DNA of 64,000 nucleotides from Lamellibrachia satsuma (lineage: Eukaryota > Annelida > Polychaeta > Sabellida > Siboglinidae): contig BSQZ01000040.1 of NCBI GenBank assembly GCA_033239005.1, positions 70,099 through 134,098 of the forward strand, given 5' to 3'. Below the pieces are notes generated by a model, which saw only the letters and a list, made by a program, of their open reading frames with translations, searched no databases and had not been told where the DNA came from. Positions 12,370 to 20,254 of this stretch are shown piece after piece; the first letter of the stretch is position 1, and every line of letters begins with the position of its first letter. The position numbers and the translations under genes are program-made.

Positions 12370-15300
12370 GATGGTTGTGAATCTGGATTGCACTTTGTGA
12401 TTTATCGAATTTCACAAATAAGTCACAACTATTATTTTATCTTTGAAACTATTAGGAATAGGAAGCTAACATTTGTTCATTTGGGGAATATCGGGTAAAA
12501 CAATTGATGAGATCTCAAAACCTTGTGGGTGGTGGTTTTTGAATTTTTTTATTTGATGTGAATTTATGAGTAGCTAACAGTTCTATCTTTCACTTCAAAC
12601 TCCTCCTTAACTGACTATGAATCAGGTTTGCTGACGTTCAAATGTGGAGTGTGGGAATAGTTTAAGTAATATGCGCAGTTGGCTTTTAAAATGTTGAACA
12701 TTTGTTATCATCATTGAAAGATTTGACTTTGATCGATACTGGGTAGATGGAGAAACTTGTGAAAGTGTGATTAGCTTTACATCATAGACAACTTTTGCCC
12801 TTTTTGACAAAATCCGATCAAAATAATTTACTAATTTGTCCGACGATTTCAACAAAACTGAATAATTTTTTTTTTTACAAAAACAACCTAACACGTTATA
12901 GTTGATGCGTTAGATAAAAAAAATTAAACAAAAGAAAAAATCTAACCGAGGAAGGACCAAAAAAAACATCAGTGATAAAATATGATTTGTCGGCCCACGA
13001 TGAGCTCGTGCGCCACTAGCATCGATGTCATCATGGGTATAAATTAAAGTGACAAAAGTTCTGTGTTGCAGATTTTTGGTCAACGCCGACAACAGCACGT
13101 ATAGGCATTGCAGTTTCGGCAACATCTTGTTTCATAGTTGCTAGAATAAGCATGTTTTGTTTGGTTTGCCATCTTCTTACCTGACCGCCTTGACTACCCT
13201 CTCAACGGTGACTATGTCCTGGGTGTGCGCTTTAATGAGTGCTCGAATGAGGGCCATGTGTGCACTCTGTCGACAAATATGCTACATTAGAATTTCAAAA
13301 ACACTGAGTTAAAATTAAAATACACCATATAAGAAGGGACAAATATGCAATACAATTAGTTATTCTATTATTTTAATATTTTCAGTTTTTTATAGAGCAT
13401 TATTGTTGAAATAAATGGGGAAAAAGTGGGCTATATTAGGTAGGTACTAATTTACCAATACCGGTATTTAAGATCTTAAAATGTGCATGGACAGGACAAA
13501 CACTCCAAATACATGTCTGTATTTGGCATGTATTTGACTGAATACACCAAATATGAACATCAAATACAATACGAAAAAGTCAAATACAAATATGCAAAAT
13601 CAGCACATATATATATATACACCGATATGTATTTGATGCCAACTCTAGTTCACAACTGCAAAATGTTAACATAACCTAGACAAGGATCTTATACACGTGT
13701 GGCAACAACAGATAAGTAAACAGAGTACCACACATGTTTGAGTGGGTTTAAACCCTACGGTGCACACACCAGCATTTACATGGCCAGCAGCGGTGTTCTA
13801 GTCACTCACCAGGTGGACAGGTTTGTGCTGTTTGAGCATGCTGTCGGTGACAGCAGCGTCACTCCCCTCTGTCACATACACGCCTCGTCTCGACAACAGC
13901 TGCATGACAGCCTGGTGACCTGGCGACACATCAGATTTCAGGTCACATCACATATCTTACAATTACAAGTTGTCCACAACATTGTTTTCACATGATAAAA
14001 CATGTTCCACTGACATGACTCAGACCTGGGGCTGGTGTACTCATGCTCAATGTACTCAGATTTGACGAGTACATCCGAGTACTTTTTCAATATGATGCTG
14101 TGATAATTATTTATGAATTTATTTTAAATACAGTTTTATCAAGTATTTGTAGTTAACAAAATGAAAGCATTTTTTATTTAAATACTTCCATATAGTATCT
14201 GAAATGTTCAAATACGTTATTTCTGATTAATTAATAAAAGTAACTAAGGACCACTGTAGGCAGCATATTCCCCAGTCAGAAACACGTACAGTCAAGCCTC
14301 GTTATAATGCGGTGGTCGGGGTCCATAATTTCGGACCGCGCTGTACACAAGGTGCGTTAGGTGTTCTCATATCTGCCACTAGAACACTAAACAATAACGA
14401 TCGCCGCCCGCTGCACCAAGCCCAAGAAAACTGTCGAAGCCCTGTGTGCTTGCAGCACTGTCTTATACGTCAATATGCAGTTTATGGAACTTATTAAACG
14501 AGTATACTAGCATCAACGTGTATTATTTTTAAATGTCATAGTTTATGGAATTTATTAAACAAGTATAGTAGCATGTATTATTTTTAAATGTCATACCCTC
14601 TTGACTCTTGAACTGAATAAAACACATGTACATATACCATTATGAAATAGATCTACTATGATGATGTACTGGACCAATAGGCCTACGAATCGAAAATAAC
14701 AACCTGGATCTGAGCAGCCGAAACATAGTATGTAAGCTGATCAAACACAGAAAACGACATTAGGTAGAATTAATAATTGTTTCACTTCGTCTTTCAACCG
14801 ATCTCGACCAAAGCATAAATTTATTACGCACCACTTAACATCGTTTCATATGTGGATGACGAATTCATATTTTCGCGCACCGGTAGAGCCTTGGGTTATG
14901 AATTTAGCATGTTGGATTCGCGTCGCGAAAACGATTAAATTTATGATGCAATGGAAGCATGTCATTTCACCCAAGTGTTATGTTGGTATTGCATACTAAA
15001 TGCATTTAAAACTGTTTATCTGATTCTTACGCAAGGCGTATTTGTGAATCTCGATTGCAATTTACAAACCGTCGAAGTTAGGCCAGCGACAGCGATTGAT
15101 GTCGGCGGCAGCGCAGAACAAACAACACATTGATACTCTTTCATTGACATTGTTCACCTAATGTTTCTTGAGAATTGTCAAAGCAATTCTAAGTAGGTTT
15201 AAGCAGGCCCATTTGGCATTTTCCCCTGGGGTCCACGACCAATCGCGTTATATCCAAATCCGCGTAATAATGGGGCACGACTGTAACCAGTTCAGGCTAT

Positions 15301-18300
15301 AATCCTTGTGTTTGTTTAAATAAGCCAGGAAGCCCATAACGGAAAAAAAGGTACGTACTTATATAGCGCAGTATCCAGTCCGTATGACCGCTCAAAGCGC
15401 TTTACACTTCACCCACTGGCAGACCTGTTCATTCTAAGGCCATCTCAACTTCTCTGGGAAGCATTCAGCCATGCTGCAATTGTGTGAAGACTATTCGTCC
15501 ACATTTCCCCCACTGTCTGTATTGCCAGGTACTCATTTATACAGCTGAGTGAACTGTGGCAATGTGGGGTGATCAAACTTGCCAAAGGTTCGAAGCGGCC
15601 GCAGTGGGATTTGAAACTGGATTCTCTCGATTGAGAGTCCGGCCTTCTAACCGGTATGCCACCGTGCCCCACGAAGGGACCATTCACCAGTTAGCTTTAA
15701 AATGCCTTTGTTGCTCATACAAGGGACAGTGTTATGAACTAGCTGAGTCTATTGACTGTTCTTATACTGTATATTTTAATATGCTAAAGATGTCCCAAAA
15801 ACAAGTGGTGCAACGTCCCATAAAACAGCCGTTCAGTTAACCAATGAAAATCATTGTACCATAAAACAGCTGTCCAGTTAACCAATGAAAATCGTTGTAC
15901 CATAAAACAGCCGTTCAGTTAACCAATGAAAATCATTGTACCATAAAAACAGCTGTTCAGTTAACCAATGAAAATCATTCTACCATAAAACAGCCGTTCA
16001 GTTAACCAATGAAAATCATTGTACCATAAAACAGCTGTTCAATTAACCAATGAAAATCATTGTACCATAAAACAGCCGTTCAGTTAATCAATGAAAATCA
16101 TTGTACCATAAAACAGCCGTTCAGTTAACCAATGAAAATCGTTGTACATTCCTATTACACAATAATAAACAGGTTCCTGTAAAATGTTATTACTATTTTG
16201 GGGTGCAGGCTGAAGACTGAATGGATTCAGCTATATGACATGCTACCTACCTTGCCCATGAGCTGTGATTTTCTCCCGGAAGATGTAGCTGCAAGCCTTG
16301 CAGTAGATGTCAGCATGGGTCAGTCCTTGCACAATGCGGGGGACGATGTACCCTACACCCTAACACAAATGCATTCATCAGTATTTGCACATGATGCAGG
16401 AACTAACTGAATCATTACCACAGTAATTGTAACATGCTGTATAACCAGTGTTTTTACGTTTACATGGGACGATCAGGCTACAATATATGATATCACCTCA
16501 TATAAACCCAGCTTAAAATTTTAAACTTTAAACAGAGCCTATTATCTGGTGGTCATTAAATTAATGAAGTTCTCAGTCCAGTGAAGCCTGTATCTCATAT
16601 GAGATGGTGTAGATCAGAATGCGTATATACTAGTGTTGGGAATCAGTGAGATTTTCGTAATCGATCATCGGTTTGGCTAAACAGATTGATGATCAAATAA
16701 GTAATTGGTTTGTGGGCGGCCATTGTGGGAAATGGTCAAGTAGTATCTTCAACATCACGCAACTTTCTGATGCCACAACAGAATGGGGAAGCCACAGAAT
16801 AGCCAACCACAGGAGTCATCGCTCTTCCATTGCCCAGATAACTCATGGAACAGGAATGAAAATCAACATGAATTTTTTACATTTTATATAACCAAAAATT
16901 ATTAACAATCAGATTGTAATTGATTAATTAATCGGAAAAATAAACCAATCAATCATCGGCAAAACTGATTAATTGGAACAACACTAGTTCACAAAGACTG
17001 TGGTGCTTAGTACTGCCTACCTTGTCATCCTTATAGAACATCTGTCTGTAGTCGGATGGAATGTCTCTGCCATAGGCTTTAGTCAGCAGCCAGCCAATGC
17101 TTGCCTTCAACTCCGCCTGAATCAGCATACAGTACAATGTGATGGTTTTGAGAAAGCATCACAAAGGAAGTGTGTTGTAATTACCCATAAAAGCTTTTTT
17201 ATATTGTGGCAACTTCAACTGATAAATAATAATGCATGCAACAGTGAGTTTAGAAACTAGATATGATACTATAGGCATGTTTTCACACAAAGATTAAATA
17301 AGCTATTAATTTTTAAATTAGATTAGTATTTTTAACTGATAATAATAAACTAAAGTTGGTAATTGCTTATCTGATGTATAAAACAAATTTTTTCTTTTGT
17401 GGTAAATTGCTGATCAATTTGTTTTCAATTTGGACCACGTGTACACCTCTCAAATTCCAAATAATCTAAATTTAGGAAAATGTTCATCATCTAATATTTA
17501 CACTTGTGCCGCACGGCACTAAGTCTCTCTGTACAAACAGTTAAAGGTCCTGCAAGCTGCCACAATGATCTAGTGTCACCCAGTACTTGTGGTACCACAC
17601 AGGGGTCGCATGCAGTATGAAGAGAGTTGTTGCTTGTGTTGTACTGCACCTATTAGACTGATTACTGTAATGGGGAACAGCCAACAGAGGACGGGGGTTA
17701 GATTCAATATAACCGCTTACGGCTACTATCTCCAGTGCTTCACTTTTGAAAACAACAGGCGAGCGATATATATATATATACGTTTTTATTTGGCCCCAGT
17801 AACTTGTCTACACCTGGAGTAGTGTGTCACTGTGTGGTTGTGTAACACCCATGTGATGTGTCAACACAGTTGTTGCAAGCACTAAGTGCTGACTGCACTG
17901 CCACTGCAGCTGTTTACAACACATTTGTGTGATTTTACTGATCAATATCATTATGTCATGTGACTAAGCCTGCCTAACAGTCAAATAGATAATACATGTG
18001 TCAGGATGTACCAGACAACATCTTAATATTAAAACTCCTGACTCAAACATTGTAATAACATAATTAACCAGAATTATTAGAAAAAATTGTATATTAAGTA
18101 TAACAATGTAATACAAGTTTATACAGGAATTTATTATATTTAACTAAGTTAATAAATACCAAATAATTATATTACAATGGGACTATGATGCATATGCATG
18201 AGCAATCATTATCTAATTATCCCCATTTATGTATTGTGTACTGGTAGTTAGATATATGCTACTAATCAACCTCAGGGCTGGGGCGAATTCAAAAATGAAT

Positions 18301-19408
18301 TGGAATTATAATAAATTATTCAATTCAATTCCTGAATTTGAATTGAAAGATTTGTGTGAAGCCATAGTCACCCCAATGGGGCATCCCAACAACTAGTAAT
18401 TGGCTTGTTACTCCTGCATTGTTTCATTGAGCTGCTATTTCTGAAACCATAAAATGATCAGCCTACTGGTCTTTTCATGTCTGATTAACAGCTCAGCCAT
18501 AGTCTGTAGATTGTTTACAATTACTAGTAGTTGGAATAACATGCAAACAAACCTGACATTTTGTGAAATTGCAGCAATAGATGTAACAGAAAAGTAACAC
18601 TATTATCTATAACTTCCGGATCTATTACTATTACTTTTGAAAAAAGGAATTTATCGATCGATCCATGATCACTACTGCCATGCGGTAGTGATTGTGGCTC
18701 GAAAATACTCTAGATAGCCATATTTATATCTGGTTAACATAGAGTTCTGAGCTTAAATGGAAGAAGAAATTCCTCTATTACTATTACAGAAAAAAATTTC
18801 TATTACAATTACATATTACTATTATCCCATGCTTTTGCTTTGGAAAAACTCCCATAGAATTAATTCGGAATTTTAACTGAATTGGATTTGAATTGAAAGA
18901 TTTGAGCTGGAATTTGAATTAACAAATGAATTGAAAAAACTGAATTGGAATTTATTAAACTGAATTGAAAGGAATTTGAATTGATTAAATGAAATTGACC
19001 CCAGCCCTGAATTCAACCTAAATGTGTCTCCAAACTCCTAACCACTTACTATGTTTCAACAATAATTATCTAGGATGGGGGTCAAAATTTTATTGTGAAG
19101 GTCACATTTCAATGGGCACATTGCTATAGAAAGTGACCCCGGGTTAGTTCCGATTTTTCTCGAAATGAGTCCGAAACGAGGAAAACTGTTGGTTTATTGG
19201 CTTGATGGGATTAATGTTCAGCAAATTCACCCAGTAGACTAGTAGGCGCTAGCCTTTACAACTCAGACCCAGTCGCCCACTTGACTCCTGTCATCTCACC
19301 CAAGCATGCAATGGAACATGTCACAGAACTACTAACGCCATGTCAGCTGTCATAACTCACCTCTTTCGACTTATAATCTGCTGCTGGAACAAGCTCAGGT
19401 ATCTCCAT
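2644..19408 (-). CDS. CAMSAP: CAMSAP/Patronin gene (calmodulin-regulated spectrin-associated protein), partial, with broken frames
   Basis: CAMSAP proteins bind and stabilise microtubule minus ends in the cytoplasm. Exons 1-10 (total 1271 nt) join in consistent phase with canonical GT-AG borders. They carry the family N-terminus, the CAMSAP-type CH domain (about residues 195-285) with motifs such as IADSLYNLQL and MFVAELF, and then a low-complexity linker. Further left are the coiled coil with LLASEL, the DGGFFITLD motif region and a basic helix. The C-terminal CKK domain is absent and probably lies left of the window. The second half contains at least five frame breaks and three in-frame stops (TGA in exon 7, TGA at TT*RQ, TAG in LN*LNSSL), while nearly all splice sites survive. 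Either this is a decaying copy or the sequence carries errors; I cannot tell which. Family assignment is very secure; functionality is uncertain. Confidence 0.9.
3044..3290 (+). mobile_element. MITE family copy 2
   Basis: Begins ACCATATTCGACATATTAAGCG and contains the shared middle TTGTAATTTGACTAGTGTGG. Its right end is degenerate and runs into a (TA)n tract. About 250 bp. Confidence 0.7.
3420..3740 (-). repeat. Dispersed repeat family (AAACCTATC...TATCCACTA)
   Basis: Read on the minus strand, it matches 39,690-39,870, 41,090-41,230 and 43,250-43,420, with shared blocks AAATCAAACCTATCTAGTAT and GGATCC(A/T)GTC. A similar minus-strand piece is at 12,605-12,960. All copies lie in introns or flanks of the two genes. 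Class unknown. Confidence 0.6.
3806..4080 (-). CDS. CAMSAP: CAMSAP exon, basic helix and Ser-rich linker, two compensating frame shifts
   Basis: 275 nt, acceptor CTGCCAG, donor GTACGT. It starts LKQEQTEQKKAEEKTRREA, then the family-like HQQHLQKKSEQEVAEEG lies one frame over, then the first frame resumes with LAKRPKSQPPVSHDD and HSSSHSSQEELYL. The two switches sit next to G-runs (around 4,020-4,030 and 3,975-3,985). Net length stays compatible with the flanking phases. Confidence 0.75.
4140..4560 (-). mobile_element. LINE 3' fragment (CAMSAP intron)
   Basis: The same DNA family occurs at 11,220-11,620 and, more distantly, at 23,690-24,030. In the minus orientation the 11-kb copy encodes the LINE C-terminal motif AFSVTAPTLWNSLPVSV. 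Here the frame is gone. A non-LTR retrotransposon tail in the intron between the GFFI-type exons and the basic-helix exons. Confidence 0.6.
4787..4914 (-). CDS. CAMSAP: CAMSAP exon, charged helix
   Basis: 128 nt between CGCCAG and donor GTCAGT. It encodes SDPSDLEKKRERFIEQQM and RRREEQDRRRLQLKTDAAKK, the long Arg/Glu/Lys helix that precedes the CKK domain in CAMSAPs. Phase 2 out, completing Arg with the next exon. Confidence 0.8.
5411..5693 (-). CDS. CAMSAP: CAMSAP exon with GFFI motif
   Basis: 283 nt, reading QMRKQKDGGFFITLDAG and then GSTKRKEAMMP, ending near VGFVIGQDDLRL. The DGGFFI..D...KPKLG.KR pattern is typical of the segment before the C-terminal basic helix in CAMSAPs. Donor CT|GTAAGT leaves phase 2, but the next exon reads correctly only from phase 0. 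One G seems to be missing at the junction. Confidence 0.78.
5750..6020 (-). CDS. CAMSAP: CAMSAP exon, Pro-rich linker
   Basis: 271 nt, acceptor GTGGACAG, donor GTAACT. It reads SDSLKIVWKDQPEHHMAHTY, then Pro-rich text with RPVTPGIPPGVPVTPPG. Open throughout. Phase 0 in and 1 out, which matches the next exon if the 56-nt intron 5,694-5,749 is accepted. Confidence 0.6.
6266..7640 (-). pseudogene. CAMSAP: CAMSAP middle region: coiled coil and low-complexity coding DNA, frame broken
   Basis: Coding-like DNA in alternating frames. In order it has LVEQFQRGKV and AIKKTTFAALPNQTT; a TGA where the family has Trp; a frame shift; then VQLLASELLSVRMRLVEQRR and KQAFIQVNSRGKG (CAMSAP first coiled coil). 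A degenerate segment with another shift follows, then LQEYGTSLN*LNSSLTELQ (family EEYSMSIEKLNETISTLQ, with TAG inside). After that come a Ser/Gln run with TYTQRQ-like sequence and a Tyr/Pro-rich stretch with PVYPYPGMPGGPPPSVYG. At least four frame changes are needed to read it all. Exon limits are uncertain; the left donor is near 6,270. Confidence 0.75.
7416..7616 (-). other. Alternative open frame over CAMSAP exon 11/12 start
   Basis: An open frame reading VNARAAPVGEGNDARGQ follows acceptor CCTTACAG, but in a different frame from the family-like KTTFAALPNQTT text beneath it. It could be the true upstream part of the exon, with a shift near 7,570. Without that shift it ends at a stop at 7,416. 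Confidence 0.35.
7650..8389 (-). repeat. 24-bp minisatellite, possibly within CAMSAP exon 11
   Basis: About 29 tandem copies of a 24-bp unit containing GGATCC (core on the plus strand ACAAGGGATCCTCCAGTCAC). On the minus strand the unit reads as the octapeptide SVTGGSLV. The array starts directly behind a strong acceptor (13-T tract then GTAG, about 8,376-8,390), and its first base completes the Ser codon left open by exon 10. Three copies carry an extra 10 bp (near 7,831, 8,031 and 8,251), each shifting the frame by one, so the array cannot be read through without meeting a stop. It may be the start of a real exon that has expanded, or intronic. Confidence 0.85.
8513..8603 (-). CDS. CAMSAP: CAMSAP exon 10 (linker, probable)
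   Basis: 91 nt, acceptor TTAACAG and donor GTGAGG. Phase matches exon 9 (G|GT). Reads GLPPKGATGNLSHSV and onward, open to the donor. No conserved domain; support is from phase and splice sites. Confidence 0.6.
8980..9047 (-). CDS. CAMSAP: CAMSAP exon 9 (linker, probable)
   Basis: 68 nt behind a strong acceptor (GTTGTTTTGCAG). The first base completes the Gly codon left by exon 8. Reads SAGPEARLLPRRLNQAKT. Linker regions are poorly conserved, so the call rests on splice sites and phase. Confidence 0.6.
9050..9160 (+). repeat. Short tandem repeat (about 20-25 bp unit, TGACAGTCAAAATG)
   Basis: Four imperfect copies of GACAGTCAAAATG(A)CAGGCT directly upstream, in gene orientation, of CAMSAP exon 9. 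Confidence 0.65.
9562..9970 (-). CDS. CAMSAP: CAMSAP exon 8 (second half of CH domain and linker)
   Basis: 409 nt, acceptor GATTGCAG, donor GTAAGT. It begins DIVMKENIADSLYNLQL and continues through DIFYAPANLKIHMLMFVAEL, the most diagnostic part of the CAMSAP CH domain. The usual F(W)WFE after AELF is replaced by FHSSQ. The rest is a Ser/Gly/Pro-rich linker. Open throughout. Phase 1 in, phase 2 out. Confidence 0.95.
10020..10365 (+). repeat. Minisatellite, about 37-bp unit (AGCAAGAATGTGACATTC)
   Basis: About nine degenerate units sharing GTCTACAGCAAGAATGTGAC, beginning right at the acceptor side of CAMSAP exon 8. Intronic. Confidence 0.8.
10400..10965 (+). repeat. Minisatellite, about 31-33-bp unit (GCCTGTCTACAGAGACCATC)
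   Basis: Units with CTCTTGACATGGCCTGTCTA and ACAGAGACCATC fill 10,400-10,660 and 10,810-10,965, on both sides of a partial copy of CAMSAP exon 7. Confidence 0.8.
10646..10815 (-). pseudogene. Partial duplicate of CAMSAP exon 7
   Basis: Matches 10,946-11,112, 300 bp to the right, including exon 7's 3' half and its donor (CCAAG|GTCAGG at 10,745-10,744). It reads LISFYCPDTIRFQ with CGA at the codon that is TGA in exon 7, but has lost 1 nt upstream (GCAT-GCTC), so it is not open from the left. The 5' part of the exon is missing. Confidence 0.8.
11048..11168 (-). CDS. CAMSAP: CAMSAP exon 7 (first half of CH domain, internal TGA)
   Basis: 121 nt with phase 0 in and phase 1 out, fitting both neighbours. 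It encodes IPLIEDFMKDICDGCCLA and SLISFYCPNAF, the CAMSAP CH-domain core. An in-frame TGA lies at 11,055-11,057. A partial copy of the exon 300 bp further left has CGA (Arg) at the same position, so the ancestral codon was probably Arg. The start is chosen at acceptor GAAGCAG for phase; a slightly earlier start is possible. Confidence 0.82.
11220..11620 (-). mobile_element. LINE 3' fragment (CAMSAP intron 6)
   Basis: A minus-strand reading ends in AFSVTAPTLWNSLPVSV, the conserved C-terminal motif of CR1/Jockey-group LINE polyproteins. Upstream RT domain absent. Same family as 4,140-4,560. Confidence 0.7.
11954..12086 (-). CDS. CAMSAP: CAMSAP exon 6
   Basis: 133 nt, acceptor GTAG, donor GTACGT. 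It encodes SFTTFSASTELPFDTE and VGLWIKKVC, matching CAMSAP FSTFSASKELPYDLEDA..FWINKV. This is the segment immediately before the CH domain. Phase 0 out. Confidence 0.92.
12278..12366. repeat. (TA)n microsatellite, two blocks
   Basis: Two (TA)n tracts of about 38 and 39 bp separated by TGACTCTGGCTC, in CAMSAP intron 5. Confidence 0.95.
13181..13266 (-). CDS. CAMSAP: CAMSAP exon 5
   Basis: 86 nt, acceptor GACAG, donor GTAAGA. It encodes SAHMALIRALIKAHTQ and VERVVKAV, matching the family's SAHMAMVDALMMAYT...EKVVASV. Ends phase 2; exon 6 supplies the last base of an Arg codon. Confidence 0.9.
13810..13919 (-). CDS. CAMSAP: CAMSAP exon 4
   Basis: 110 nt, begins with GT completing a Gly codon, donor GTGAGT. 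It encodes GHQAVMQLLSRRGVYVTE, a clear match to the CAMSAP motif GHQSVIQALSRKGIYV. Phase 0 out. Confidence 0.9.
14289..15283. mobile_element. Pogo/Tigger-like non-autonomous DNA transposon with TA duplication
   Basis: 995 bp. The left end CAGTCAAGCCTCGTTATAAT and inverted right end CAGTCGTGCCCCATTATTAC match at about 18 of 24 bases through GCGG. TA flanks both ends (14,287-14,288 and 15,284-15,285). CAGTC..CC..TTATA termini with TA duplication are characteristic of the pogo branch of Tc1/mariner. No transposase ORF. Confidence 0.8.
15345..15672 (+). mobile_element. SINE-like/short dispersed repeat copy 1
   Basis: Starts TACTTATATAGCGCAGTATC, contains CGCTCAAAGCGCTTTAC, and ends with a tRNA-like antisense block CCTTCTAACCGGTATGCCAC. 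A diverged copy is at about 22,815-23,005. This layout is common in marine invertebrate genomes. The exact class is not decided by sequence alone. Confidence 0.6.
15818..16150 (+). repeat. 41-bp tandem repeat
   Basis: About eight near-identical copies of a 41-bp unit (CCATAAAACAGCCGTTCAGT then TAACCAATGAAAATCATTGTA), ending about 100 bp from CAMSAP exon 3. One diverged single copy lies at 45,345-45,395, just before the last ACOX exon. Confidence 0.92.
16251..16359 (-). CDS. CAMSAP: CAMSAP exon 3
   Basis: 109 nt, phase 0 in and phase 1 out, donor GTAGGT. It encodes VPRIVQGLTHADIYCKAC, equivalent to the family's LLLSSELYCRVC segment. The last codon (Gly) is completed by exon 4. Confidence 0.88.
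16630..16988. mobile_element. hAT-like MITE (TIR TAGTGTTG)
   Basis: Starts CTAGTGTTGGGAATC and ends with the inverted AACAACACTAG. The interior is rich in ATTGATTAATTAATC. I could not confirm the flanking 8-bp duplication. CAMSAP intron 2. Confidence 0.5.
17021..17116 (-). CDS. CAMSAP: CAMSAP exon 2
   Basis: 96 nt, phase 0 at both ends, acceptor TTCAG and donor GTAGGC. It encodes a segment with IGWLLTKAYGRDIP, matching the conserved region just after the CAMSAP N-terminus (family pattern W..AKAYG...IP). Confidence 0.9.
18273..19009. mobile_element. MITE with CAGGGCTGGGG termini and AATTGAATT arrays
   Basis: Termini CAGGGCTGGGGCGAATTC and, inverted, CAGGGCTGGGGTCAATTT. Both ends are full of GAATTGAATTG. 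TCAACCT occurs on both flanks, suggesting an imperfect target duplication. CAMSAP intron 1. No ORF. Confidence 0.7.
19361..19408 (-). CDS. CAMSAP: CAMSAP exon 1 (start codon)
   Basis: 48 nt, 16 codons from ATG (19,406-19,408), reading MEIPELVPAADYKSKE and ending at donor GTGAGT. The ELVP.A.Y.S motif is the usual CAMSAP N-terminus, which supports this ATG. Phase 0 into exon 2. Confidence 0.88.
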
Positions 19409-20250
19409 TTTTAACACGCATGTAATACCAGCAGAAGATGTTATGTTAGCCGTTTTGTCAAGAGTGCATTTTGCATGAAATGAGTCAAGACGAAAATGGC
19501 AGATGACCAACTTGATGAGCTTCTAAATGCACATTTGGGTGCATTTTATAAGATTAATGGATCTATGCTCTGTCCACAATAGTGTCCATCATTGAAAAAT
19601 GCAATTCCGTTGGCAAAATGCAAATCCGAAACGAAGTCAAGGCAGAGTTTCATTTATAGTTACCCAGATGTCCCTAACAAATAAAAAAAAATCGTAGGAG
19701 CCATTTCCCACAATGCTGTTCAACGGGTGTTTATGCGAGCACATTTCAAGCAAAATGCGTGAGAAAAAATGTGCGATGCTAAGTGGTAGTATTTTCTAAA
19801 TGACTTACACAAGTTTCCGTTAGCCTACTATACTGTATAATTCTCTAAAATAATCGTTTTCGACTGCCGTATATTGTTTCTTATAACATTTAGTTTGCCA
19901 TTTGATTGCTAGGTTGCAGCGTTTTCAGCCAGAACGTCTAGTGTCCGTGATGAGGCGCCACGGTAGGCCTTTGAAATTTCAGAGGCGTACCGTTTAATTG
20001 TTGCTATCACGACTTGACTGTCTGGTGGGATAGTTCCAAATGTTACGGAATGCCAGGATTGTTGTCCACAATCTGGGCAAAACATCCGGGGAATCTCATT
20101 CTAACTCTTCAGTTACAAGTAAAATTTTACATGTAGTACAATGCACACAAACAATTTACTTAACTTATAATTTATTAAAACAAGTTTTAAGTTAATTGAA
20201 ATATACACAAATACTTATGAATCTAGTTTTCCTGTTAAAAGCTTTCTCGA
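19409..20250. other. CAMSAP 5' flank
   Basis: Upstream of the CAMSAP start. No other gene seen. No clear TATA box or CpG island. The region next to the LINE (from about 20,100) is AT-rich. Confidence 0.5.
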
Positions 20251-20254
20251 AAGA

